From: Halieaceae bacterium
GTDB taxonomy: Bacteria > Pseudomonadota > Gammaproteobacteria > Pseudomonadales > Halieaceae
Reading direction: 5' to 3'
NCBI GenBank assembly: GCA_018666295.1
Contig: JABIZW010000239.1
Span: 1-5,362, forward strand
Length of the DNA: 5,362 nt
Shown here piece after piece: positions 1-5,362 of the stretch. The notes under the pieces are model-generated. The model was not told where the DNA came from. It ran no database searches and saw only the letters and a program-made list of their open reading frames with translations. How positions within the stretch are numbered: the stretch's first letter is position 1; every line of letters starts with the position of its first letter. The position numbers were made by a program, and so were the translations under genes.

Positions 1-591
1 AATTTCGCTCTTTAGATCCAACTGGATCATCAGCTGCTGAATGGCTTCCGCACCCATCTTCGCCGTGAACTCGTCGCCAAACTCTTCCATCGACTCAAAG
101 TACTGCTCGTCGTTTAGGAGCTGACCGTGATCCAGTGTCGACAGACCCGGATCCGTGACCACGTAAGACTCAAAGTACAAAATACGCTCTATGTCTCTGA
201 GCGTCATATCCAGCAACAAGCCAATGCGCGATGGCAGCGACTTCAAAAACCAAATATGCGCGACAGGGCTGGCAAGCTCAATGTGGCCCATTCGCTCACG
301 ACGGACTTTCGCCAGCGCAACCTCCACACCACACTTCTCACAAATTACACCGCGGTGCTTGAGGCGCTTGTACTTACCACACAAGCATTCATAGTCTTTA
401 ACTGGGCCAAAAATTTTGGCGCAGAAAAGACCGTCACGCTCGGGCTTAAACGTACGATAATTAATAGTCTCTGGCTTTTTGACTTCGCCGTAGGACCAAG
501 AACGAATCATCTCAGGTGACGCAAGGCCGATGCGGATCGCATCAAAATCCTGTGACTTTTCGCGGTTCAATAGGTTTAGCAAATCTTTCAC
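1..591 (-). CDS. rpoC: RNA polymerase beta' subunit, N-terminal 197 residues (partial, runs off left edge)
   Basis: This is the start of the largest catalytic subunit of RNA polymerase, which with beta forms the active-site cleft and clamp. Translation from a GTG at 591 gives MKDLLNLLNREKSQDFDAIR and stays open to base 1. The clamp zinc-binding site is complete: Cys69, Cys71, Cys84 and Cys87 in a CLCGKYKRLKHRGVICEKCG stretch. Other hallmark segments are SWSYGEVKKPETINYRTFKP (31-50), RRERMGHIELASPVAHIWFL (97-116) and LPSRIGLLLDMTLRDIERIL (119-138). All match the E. coli protein closely, with an offset of one residue. GTG is preferred because a good Shine-Dalgarno lies 7 nt upstream, it restores the known family N-terminus, and the first in-frame ATG (Met29) lies inside conserved sequence. 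The catalytic NADFDGD loop falls outside the window. It lies 13 nt downstream of rpoB and is certainly co-transcribed with it. Family assignment is certain. Confidence 0.98.
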   Translation of the reverse strand, partial: MKDLLNLLNREKSQDFDAIRIGLASPEMIRSWSYGEVKKPETINYRTFKPERDGLFCAKIFGPVKDYECLCGKYKRLKHRGVICEKCGVEVALAKVRRERMGHIELASPVAHIWFLKSLPSRIGLLLDMTLRDIERILYFESYVVTDPGLSTLDHGQLLNDEQYFESMEEFGDEFTAKMGAEAIQQLMIQLDLKSEI

Positions 592-596
592 GTTGT

Positions 597-606
597 CTCT
601 CCCCTC
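597..606 (-). promoter_or_regulatory. rpoC ribosome binding site overlapping the rpoB stop codon
   Basis: On the minus strand the rpoB stop TGA (605-607) runs directly into the purine tract GAGGGGAGAG, whose GGGGAG core (599-604) lies 7 nt before the GTG start of rpoC. The site supports the GTG as the true start. The overlap means that a ribosome ending rpoB already covers the rpoC initiation region, which suggests translational coupling; this last point is inference. Confidence 0.8.
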
Positions 607-3600
607 AGAAGCCTGATGACTCGGACTCGAGATCGATGTCGATACCGAGCGAGCGGATTTCTTTGATCAATACATTAAACGACTCGGGCATACCCGGGTC
701 CATGCTGTGATCACCATCGACGATGTTTTTGTACATCTTAGTTCGGCCTGCAACGTCATCCGACTTCACAGTAAGCATTTCCTGCAGGGTGTGCGCCGCA
801 CCATATGCCTCAAGCGCCCACACTTCCATCTCACCGAAGCGCTGACCACCAAATTGCGCCTTACCACCCAGCGGCTGCTGAGTAACGAGACTGTACGATC
901 CCGTTGAACGCGCATGCATCTTGTCATCGACCAGGTGATTGAGCTTTAACATGTACATATAGCCCACTGTGACGGGCCGGTCGAACTCGTCACCCGATCT
1001 GCCGTCGCGCAGAACTAACTGGCCACTGTCTGGAATATCGGCCATGCGAAGCAGCGCCTTAATACTGTCTTCACTCGCCCCGTCGAACACTGGCGTCGCC
1101 ATAGGAACACCACTGCGGAGGTTCTGGCACATCGCAAACAGTTCGTCGTCAGACAAGCTGTCAATATCGGCGTCACGTCGAGTGTCGCTGGTGTGTGCGT
1201 AAATTTCCTTCAAGAACTCTCGAAGCTTCGCCACTTTGACTTGCTGCTCGAGCATCTCATTGATCTTCACGCCCAAACCGCGTGCGGCCATACCCAAATG
1301 CGTTTCCAGGATCTGGCCCACGTTCATGCGTGACGGCACACCGAGCGGATTAAGCACGATATCGATAGGCTCACCGTTTTCGTCGTACGGCATGTCTTCA
1401 ACCGGCATAATCACTGAGATCACGCCTTTATTACCGTGACGGCCCGCCATCTTGTCGCCCGGTTGTATGCGACGTTTAACAGCAAGATAGACTTTGACAA
1501 TCTTTAGTACGCCGGGCGCAAGATCATCACCACTTTGCAGTTTGTCTTTCTTCGCCTCAAATCGCTCTTCGAGCAACTGGTTTTGCTCTTCAAGCAGTCG
1601 CTGCGCCGATGCCAATTGGTTATTAAGTTCAGAGTCCGAGAACTTCAACTTGAACCACTGATCACGATCGAGACCCGCTAGAACGTCGGTATCAATTTTT
1701 GTGCCTTTAGACAGGCCGCCACCGGAAACTGTGGTCTGTCCGCCGAGCAACTCGGCCAGACGTGCGTAAGTGGCCTCCTCATAAATTCGGAGCTCTTCTT
1801 TGAGATCTTTGCGATAGTCCGCTAGTTGCGAAGCCTCAATTTGCTTGGCGCGAGCGTCCTTCTCAAGACCGTCACGCGTGAAGACCTGCACATCAATAAC
1901 CGTGCCTTTGTAACTTGATGGCACACGGAGCGATGAGTCCTTAACGTCAGACGCTTTTTCACCAAAAATCGCTCTCAGCAATTTTTCTTCTGGCGTGAGC
2001 TGCGTTTCGCCTTTGGGTGTTACTTTTCCAACCAAGATGTCGCCCGCGTCGACTTCAGCACCAATATAGACAATGCCCGATTCATCGAGTTTGCCCAGTG
2101 CGCCCTCACCCACGTTAGGAATATCCGCTGAGATCTCCTCAGCACCCAACTTGGTATCGCGTGCAATACAGGTCAATTCCTGAATGTGAATCGTCGTGAG
2201 TCGATCCTCTTCAACGACGCGCTCTGAAACCAGGATCGAATCCTCGAAGTTGTAACCATTCCAGGGCATGAATGCGATACGCATGTTCTGACCAAGTGCC
2301 AGCTCACCCAGATCAACCGATGGTCCATCCGCGAGAATATCGCCGCGCTGGACCGTGTCCCCAGGACTAACAATAGGGCGTTGATTAACACAGGTGTTCT
2401 GGTTGGAACGCTTGTACTTCGTCAGGTTATAGATATCAACCGGCGATGCGTCCTGATCCACTTCCGTAGGGTTGACCCGAACAACGATGCGACTTGCATC
2501 CACAGAATCAACAACCCCACCGCGTGAAGCCACTTTACATACACCAGAATCACGAGCGACGTAGCGCTCCATTCCAGTGCCGACCAAAGGCGCTTGAGTC
2601 TTTAACGTCGGTACTGCCTGACGCTGCATGTTTGAGCCCATCAGTGCTCGGTTAGCATCGTCGTGCTCAAGAAACGGAATAAGTGCCGCAGCAATAGAAA
2701 CCACCTGCTTTGGCGATACATCCATAAAGTCAACTTCGGCCGCAGGCTTCACAGTGAACTCATTCATTGTCCGAACGTTAATCAGCTCATCAACAAAGCG
2801 ATTGCCCTCGTCAATGGTGGCCGACGCCTGAGCAATAACGTGATTTGCTTCGTTAATTGCAGAGAGATACTCAATCTCGTCGGTCACAACACCGTCGATC
2901 ACCTTTCGATAAGGTGACTCTAAGAAGCCATACTCGTTCGTGCGTGCGTAAGCGGCAAGCGAATTTATTAACCCAATATTGGGTCCTTCAGGCGTCTCAA
3001 TGGGACAGACTCGACCATAGTGCGTTGGGTGAACGTCACGGACTTCGAAGCCCGCACGCTCGCGCGTCAGACCGCCTGGGCCCAAAGCTGACACACGTCG
3101 CTTGTGAGTGACCTCCGACAGCGGGTTGTTCTGGTCCATGAACTGAGACAGCTGGCTCGAACCAAAGAACTCTTTCACCGCAGCCGAGACGGGCTTAGCG
3201 TTGATCAAATCCTGAGGCATTAGACCCTCACTTTCAGCCATCGAGAGTCGCTCTTTCACCGCTCGCTCGACGCGAACAAGACCCACACGGAACTGATTCT
3301 CGGCCATCTCACCAACAGAGCGGATACGGCGGTTACCCAAGTGATCAATATCGTCAACCACGCCCTTGCCGTTTCGTATATCGACCAGTCCCTTGAGCAC
3401 CGAAACAATATCTTCTTTGTCGAGTGTGCCGCTTCCGGTGACCTCGTCACGACCCAGACGACGGTTAAACTTCATACGTCCGACACCTGAGAGATCGTAG
3501 CGGTCTGCCGAGAAGAATAGATTTTGGAATAGGTTCTCCGCCGACTCCTTTGTGGGCGGCTCTCCGGGACGCATCATGCGGTAAATTTCAACCAGCGCTT

Positions 3601-4693
3601 CCAGCGCAGTACGCGTACTATCACCGGCAAGGGTGTCTGAGATAAACGGTCCGCAGTCAATCTCATTGGTATAGATCGTTTCGACAGCCTCAATTGACTT
3701 CTCGCGGAGGACGCCAACGACTTCCTCAGTGATCTCACCGTTGCATTCGAGCAACACTTCACCACTGGCTGTATCGACGATCGGCTTTGCCACACGACGA
3801 CCGACAAGGTATTCGTCTGGTACGATCAGCGATTCCACACCGGCGTCTTCTAACTGACGAATGTGGCGGGCGGTAATACGACGTCCGCGCTCCACAATGA
3901 CTTTTTTAGCCGCCATGATGTCAAACGCCGCCATGTCGCCTTGCAAGCGCTTAGGCACCAACGACATAGTGGTCGAATCGTCGTTGAGCTGGAAGGACGT
4001 CGTCTCGTAGAACATCTCAAGGATTTCTTCTGACTCATAGCCAAGGGCACGCAACAGAACAGTTGCCGGAAGCTTTCGACGGCGATCAATGCGCGCAAAG
4101 ACCTGATCCTTGGGATCAAATTCAAAGTCGAGCCAAGAACCACGGTAGGGAATAATTCGTGCACTGTAGAGGAGCTTTCCACTCGAGTGCGTCTTGCCGC
4201 GATCGTGATCGAAGAAAACGCCTGGCGATCGGTGCAGCTGCGACACGATGACACGCTCGGTACCATTGATCACGAACGTCCCGTTCTCGGTCATGAGCGG
4301 AATTTCACCCATATAAACGTCTTGTTCTTTAATGTCCTTGATGGACTTCGTGCTGGCCTCTTTATCATAAATAATGAGGCGGACTTTGACTCGGAGCGCG
4401 CAGGCATAAGTCGTGCCGCGCAGCACACATTCATCAACGTCAAAAACGGGGGTGCCTAGCGCGTAGTCGACATACTCCAAAGCCGCATTGCCGCTGTAGC
4501 TAGAGATTGGGAATACGGAGCGGAAAGCTGCGTGCAGGCCGTAATCGCCGCGCTCTTCTACCGCGAGATCTGACTGCGTGAACTTTCTGTAGGAATCCAG
4601 CTGGATGGCCAGCAGATAGGGGATATCCATCACCTTCGGCATGGAACCAAAATCTTTCCGTAGGCGCTTCTTCTCTGTAAACGAGTAAGTCAT
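605..4693 (-). CDS. rpoB: DNA-directed RNA polymerase beta subunit, complete, 1362 aa
   Basis: Second-largest RNA polymerase subunit, forming the pincer opposite beta' and much of the catalytic centre and rifampicin pocket. It is 20 residues longer than E. coli RpoB (1342) and collinear with it. Visible in order: N-terminal MTYSFTEKKRLRKDFG; beta1/beta2 lobes with RIDRRRKLPATVLLRAL (201-217); fork loop and rifampicin cluster (about 510-541); CPIETPEGPNIGL (563-575); WNGYNFEDSI (811-820), whose Glu817-Asp818 match E. coli E813-D814; flap with tip helix PEEKLLRAIFGEKAS (901-915); a variable SI2-like insertion (about 942-1050); GDKMAGRHGNKG (1079-1090) with Lys1073 and Lys1081 matching the active-site lysines K1065 and K1073; and C-terminal LNHLVDDKMHARSTGSYSLV (1251-1270) with His1253 matching H1237. 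The C-terminus ends in an acidic ESESSGF tail, about four residues past the E. coli end. The ATG is fixed by an in-frame TGA 12 nt upstream and a GAGGAG site. No frameshift or lost key residue was seen. Confidence 0.99.
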   Translation of the reverse strand: MTYSFTEKKRLRKDFGSMPKVMDIPYLLAIQLDSYRKFTQSDLAVEERGDYGLHAAFRSVFPISSYSGNAALEYVDYALGTPVFDVDECVLRGTTYACALRVKVRLIIYDKEASTKSIKDIKEQDVYMGEIPLMTENGTFVINGTERVIVSQLHRSPGVFFDHDRGKTHSSGKLLYSARIIPYRGSWLDFEFDPKDQVFARIDRRRKLPATVLLRALGYESEEILEMFYETTSFQLNDDSTTMSLVPKRLQGDMAAFDIMAAKKVIVERGRRITARHIRQLEDAGVESLIVPDEYLVGRRVAKPIVDTASGEVLLECNGEITEEVVGVLREKSIEAVETIYTNEIDCGPFISDTLAGDSTRTALEALVEIYRMMRPGEPPTKESAENLFQNLFFSADRYDLSGVGRMKFNRRLGRDEVTGSGTLDKEDIVSVLKGLVDIRNGKGVVDDIDHLGNRRIRSVGEMAENQFRVGLVRVERAVKERLSMAESEGLMPQDLINAKPVSAAVKEFFGSSQLSQFMDQNNPLSEVTHKRRVSALGPGGLTRERAGFEVRDVHPTHYGRVCPIETPEGPNIGLINSLAAYARTNEYGFLESPYRKVIDGVVTDEIEYLSAINEANHVIAQASATIDEGNRFVDELINVRTMNEFTVKPAAEVDFMDVSPKQVVSIAAALIPFLEHDDANRALMGSNMQRQAVPTLKTQAPLVGTGMERYVARDSGVCKVASRGGVVDSVDASRIVVRVNPTEVDQDASPVDIYNLTKYKRSNQNTCVNQRPIVSPGDTVQRGDILADGPSVDLGELALGQNMRIAFMPWNGYNFEDSILVSERVVEEDRLTTIHIQELTCIARDTKLGAEEISADIPNVGEGALGKLDESGIVYIGAEVDAGDILVGKVTPKGETQLTPEEKLLRAIFGEKASDVKDSSLRVPSSYKGTVIDVQVFTRDGLEKDARAKQIEASQLADYRKDLKEELRIYEEATYARLAELLGGQTTVSGGGLSKGTKIDTDVLAGLDRDQWFKLKFSDSELNNQLASAQRLLEEQNQLLEERFEAKKDKLQSGDDLAPGVLKIVKVYLAVKRRIQPGDKMAGRHGNKGVISVIMPVEDMPYDENGEPIDIVLNPLGVPSRMNVGQILETHLGMAARGLGVKINEMLEQQVKVAKLREFLKEIYAHTSDTRRDADIDSLSDDELFAMCQNLRSGVPMATPVFDGASEDSIKALLRMADIPDSGQLVLRDGRSGDEFDRPVTVGYMYMLKLNHLVDDKMHARSTGSYSLVTQQPLGGKAQFGGQRFGEMEVWALEAYGAAHTLQEMLTVKSDDVAGRTKMYKNIVDGDHSMDPGMPESFNVLIKEIRSLGIDIDLESESSGF

Positions 4694-4698
4694 TGATA

Positions 4699-4704
4699 CT
4701 CCTC
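4699..4704 (-). promoter_or_regulatory. rpoB ribosome binding site
   Basis: GAGGAG on the minus strand ends 5 nt before the rpoB ATG (4691-4693). The codon at 4703-4705 is an in-frame TGA, so no upstream start is possible and this site decides the N-terminus. A small hairpin (4709-4733) ends only 4 nt upstream of it. Confidence 0.85.
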
Positions 4705-4708
4705 AACG

Positions 4709-4733
4709 AATGTCGTCGGCAAACACCGACATT
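4709..4733 (-). promoter_or_regulatory. Hairpin in the rpoB leader, directly upstream of the ribosome binding site
   Basis: On the minus strand the arms AATGTCG (4727-4733) and CGACATT (4709-4715) pair over 7 bp around an 11-nt loop. An alternative register pairs GTCGG with CCGAC and keeps AAT/ATT as an outer stem with a 3-nt bulge. There is no T-run after it, so it is not a terminator. Its position next to the Shine-Dalgarno would let it affect ribosome loading on rpoB, but no function is shown by the sequence alone. A chance inverted repeat of this size is possible. Confidence 0.4.
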
Positions 4734-4776
4734 TATGGCTTAACGCCAAAACAACCGGTCATTCAAACCGGGAAGA

Positions 4777-4801
4777 GGCTGGTGCGCATCGCGCACCAGC
4801 C
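4777..4801 (-). terminator. Attenuator-like hairpin between rplL and rpoB
   Basis: A perfect 11-bp inverted repeat, GGCTGGTGCGC / GCGCACCAGCC with a 3-nt loop, lies 29 nt past the rplL stop codon. The stem is very GC-rich. Reading in the direction of transcription it is followed by TCTTCCCGG, which is only weakly T-rich, so full Rho-independent termination is unlikely. In E. coli the rplL-rpoB gap is known to hold an attenuator that stops most transcripts and lets a minority read into rpoBC, giving fewer polymerase subunits than ribosomal proteins. Position and shape here fit the same role; this assignment is by analogy. An RNase processing site is the main alternative. Confidence 0.65.
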
Positions 4802-4830
4802 CGGACAGGCATCTCTGTAACCCCGAGGGA

Positions 4831-5214
4831 TCACTTAAGCTCGACGGAACCGCCAGCTTCTTCGATCTGCGACTTAACGTCCTCGGCATCGCTTTTACTG
4901 ACGCCTTCTTTAACTGCTGATGGAGCACCATCAACCAAACCTTTCGCCTCTTTGAGACCCAGGCCTGTGATCGCACGAACTGCTTTGATCACATTGACTT
5001 TCTTCTCGCCCGCTGATGTCAGAATGACGTCAAATTCAGTTTGCTCAACTGCCGCTGCGCCACCTGCATCGCCACCCGCCGCAGGTGCTGCTACTGCAAC
5101 CGCTGCCGCCGCTGAAACGCCAAACTTCTCTTCCATCGCTTCAACTAGCGCGACAACATCCATCACGCTCATTTCTGCGATTGCGTCAAGGATTTCTTCC
5201 TTTGAAATTGCCAT
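4831..5214 (-). CDS. rplL: 50S ribosomal protein L7/L12, complete, 127 aa
   Basis: Stalk protein of the large ribosomal subunit. Dimers bind the L10 C-terminal helix and recruit and stimulate translational GTPases such as EF-Tu and EF-G. The family layout is clear: N-terminal dimerisation domain (about 1-35, with MSVMDVVALVEAMEEKFGVS at 15-34), an Ala/Gly-rich flexible hinge (about 35-57, including AAAAVAVAAPAAGGDAGGAA), then the globular C-terminal domain (about 58-127) with TEFDVIL, KVNVIKAVRAITGLGLKEAK (72-91) and KEGVSKSDAEDVKSQIEEAG. It is about 6 residues longer than E. coli L7/L12, the extra length being in the hinge. The ATG has an AGGAG site 8 nt upstream. It lies 36 nt downstream of rplJ and 137 nt upstream of rpoB. 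The position next to L10 and the sequence make the assignment certain. Confidence 0.99.
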   Translation of the reverse strand: MAISKEEILDAIAEMSVMDVVALVEAMEEKFGVSAAAAVAVAAPAAGGDAGGAAAVEQTEFDVILTSAGEKKVNVIKAVRAITGLGLKEAKGLVDGAPSAVKEGVSKSDAEDVKSQIEEAGGSVELK

Positions 5215-5222
5215 GTTTATAT

Positions 5223-5227
5223 CTCCT
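5223..5227 (-). promoter_or_regulatory. rplL ribosome binding site
   Basis: AGGAG on the minus strand, 8 nt before the rplL ATG, in an A/T-rich and probably unstructured stretch (ACATTTTAGGAGATATAAAC). An open, strong site fits the need for about four or more L7/L12 copies per L10; that link is inference. Confidence 0.8.
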
Positions 5228-5240
5228 AAAATGTGTAGTC

Positions 5241-5265
5241 GAGCAGTCGCTTACGCGGACTGCTC
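5241..5265 (-). promoter_or_regulatory. Hairpin enclosing the rplJ stop codon
   Basis: On the minus strand GAGCAGT (5259-5265) pairs with ACTGCTC (5241-5247), then after a single bulged C the inner CGC (5255-5257) pairs with GCG (5248-5250), leaving a GTAA loop that contains the TAA stop of rplJ. A simpler fold gives a perfect 8-bp stem with a 9-nt loop. No T-run follows, so it is not a terminator. A ribosome ending L10 synthesis would melt it. It could separate or tune rplJ and rplL expression or protect or mark a processing site; function is inferred only. Confidence 0.5.
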
Positions 5266-5362
5266 TTTCTGATCACGAACCGCCGCCAATGTACGAACCA
5301 GCTTGCTTGGCACTTCATTAACAGTGCGAACAAGCTTGCCGACAGGCGCCTGCATCACGCTC
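5251..5362 (-). CDS. rplJ: 50S ribosomal protein L10, C-terminal 36 residues (partial, runs off right edge)
   Basis: This is the tail end of the stalk base protein, reading SVMQAPVGKLVRTVNEVPSK and then LVRTLAAVRDQKEQSA before a TAA at 5251-5253. The ending KLVRTLAAVRD is identical to that of E. coli L10, followed by a lysine/glutamate tail. In the family this C-terminal helix binds the N-terminal domains of L7/L12 dimers, and the gene directly precedes rplL, as here. The fragment holds two KLVRT motifs 11 residues apart, whereas E. coli as I recall it has one. The N-terminal rRNA-binding part and the start lie outside the window, so total length cannot be judged. In E. coli L10 bound to L7/L12 represses translation of its own operon through a leader upstream of rplJ, which is also outside this window. 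Confidence 0.95.
   Translation of the reverse strand, partial: SVMQAPVGKLVRTVNEVPSKLVRTLAAVRDQKEQSA

Noticed and set aside
127..519. 130-codon open frame on the plus strand opposite the rpoC N-terminus
   Set aside because: It is antisense to the highly conserved zinc-binding region of RpoC, has no recognisable domain, and contains a composition typical of a reverse-strand shadow. No convincing ribosome binding site or promoter was seen.
3850..4266. 138-codon open frame on the minus strand inside rpoB
   Set aside because: It lies in another frame of rpoB, is rich in Arg and Ser as frame-shifted translations usually are, and overlaps fully conserved RpoB sequence.
4735..4768. Possible promoter for rpoB on the minus strand (TTGAAT or TTGTTT with downstream TAA-rich hexamers)
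   Set aside because: With 17-nt spacing TTGAAT leads to TTAAGC, a poor -10, and TTGTTT is too close to the CATAAAT stretch. Neither pair is convincing, and read-through from the upstream promoter is the expected source of rpoBC transcripts.
4755..4771. Small inverted repeat CCGGT / ACCGG with a 7-nt loop, followed on the minus strand by TTGTTTTGG
   Set aside because: The stem is only 5 bp and the T-tract is broken. It may add to the structured nature of the rplL-rpoB gap, but a separate terminator call is not supported.
4740..4976. 78-codon minus-strand open frame across the rplL end and the rplL-rpoB gap
   Set aside because: About half of it is out-of-frame rplL. The rest is the hairpin region. 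No family resemblance and no ribosome binding site that I can support.
4952..5272. 106-codon plus-strand open frame opposite rplL
   Set aside because: Its Ala/Ser/Thr-rich sequence is the mirror of the Ala-rich L7/L12 coding sequence; nothing suggests a gene.
1..5362. A previously undescribed system, mobile element, CRISPR array, tRNA or riboswitch
   Set aside because: Nearly all of the window is accounted for by four conserved housekeeping genes and short gaps. No repeat array, transposase-like protein, tRNA-like fold or foreign composition was seen.

Overview
The window is a piece of a bacterial chromosome carrying the conserved ribosomal-protein / RNA-polymerase operon, read entirely on the minus strand. 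In transcription order (right to left) it holds the 3' end of rplJ (ribosomal protein L10), complete rplL (L7/L12), complete rpoB (RNA polymerase beta subunit, 1362 aa) and the first 197 codons of rpoC (beta' subunit). No mobile element, CRISPR array, tRNA, rRNA or accessory gene is visible.

The proteins point to a gammaproteobacterium. RpoB aligns with E. coli RpoB along its whole length with only small indels and carries the lineage-type insertion between the flap and the catalytic lysines. The RpoC N-terminus is close to E. coli residue for residue. From the style of the RpoB N-terminus and the SI2-like insertion I would guess a Pseudomonas/Cellvibrionales-like, possibly marine, lineage. 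That placement is from memory of the families and is tentative. Base composition looks close to half G+C and even across the window, with no sign of transfer.

Layout: rplJ end (5251-5362); 36-nt gap with a hairpin around the rplJ stop codon and the rplL ribosome binding site; rplL (4831-5214); a 137-nt gap with a strong 11-bp hairpin that fits the known attenuator position, then a smaller hairpin just before the rpoB ribosome binding site; rpoB (605-4693); a 13-nt gap in which the rpoB stop codon runs into the rpoC Shine-Dalgarno sequence; rpoC start (GTG at 591) running off the left edge.

The genes work together as one expression unit. L10 and L7/L12 form the ribosomal stalk, which is needed in several L7/L12 copies per ribosome, while beta and beta' are needed in lower, equal amounts. 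The intergenic signals seen here are placed where such stoichiometry would be set: structure between rplJ and rplL, a partial-terminator-like hairpin before rpoB, and tight spacing between rpoB and rpoC. I found no previously undescribed system. The notable points are RNA structures and small protein variations in an otherwise textbook locus.
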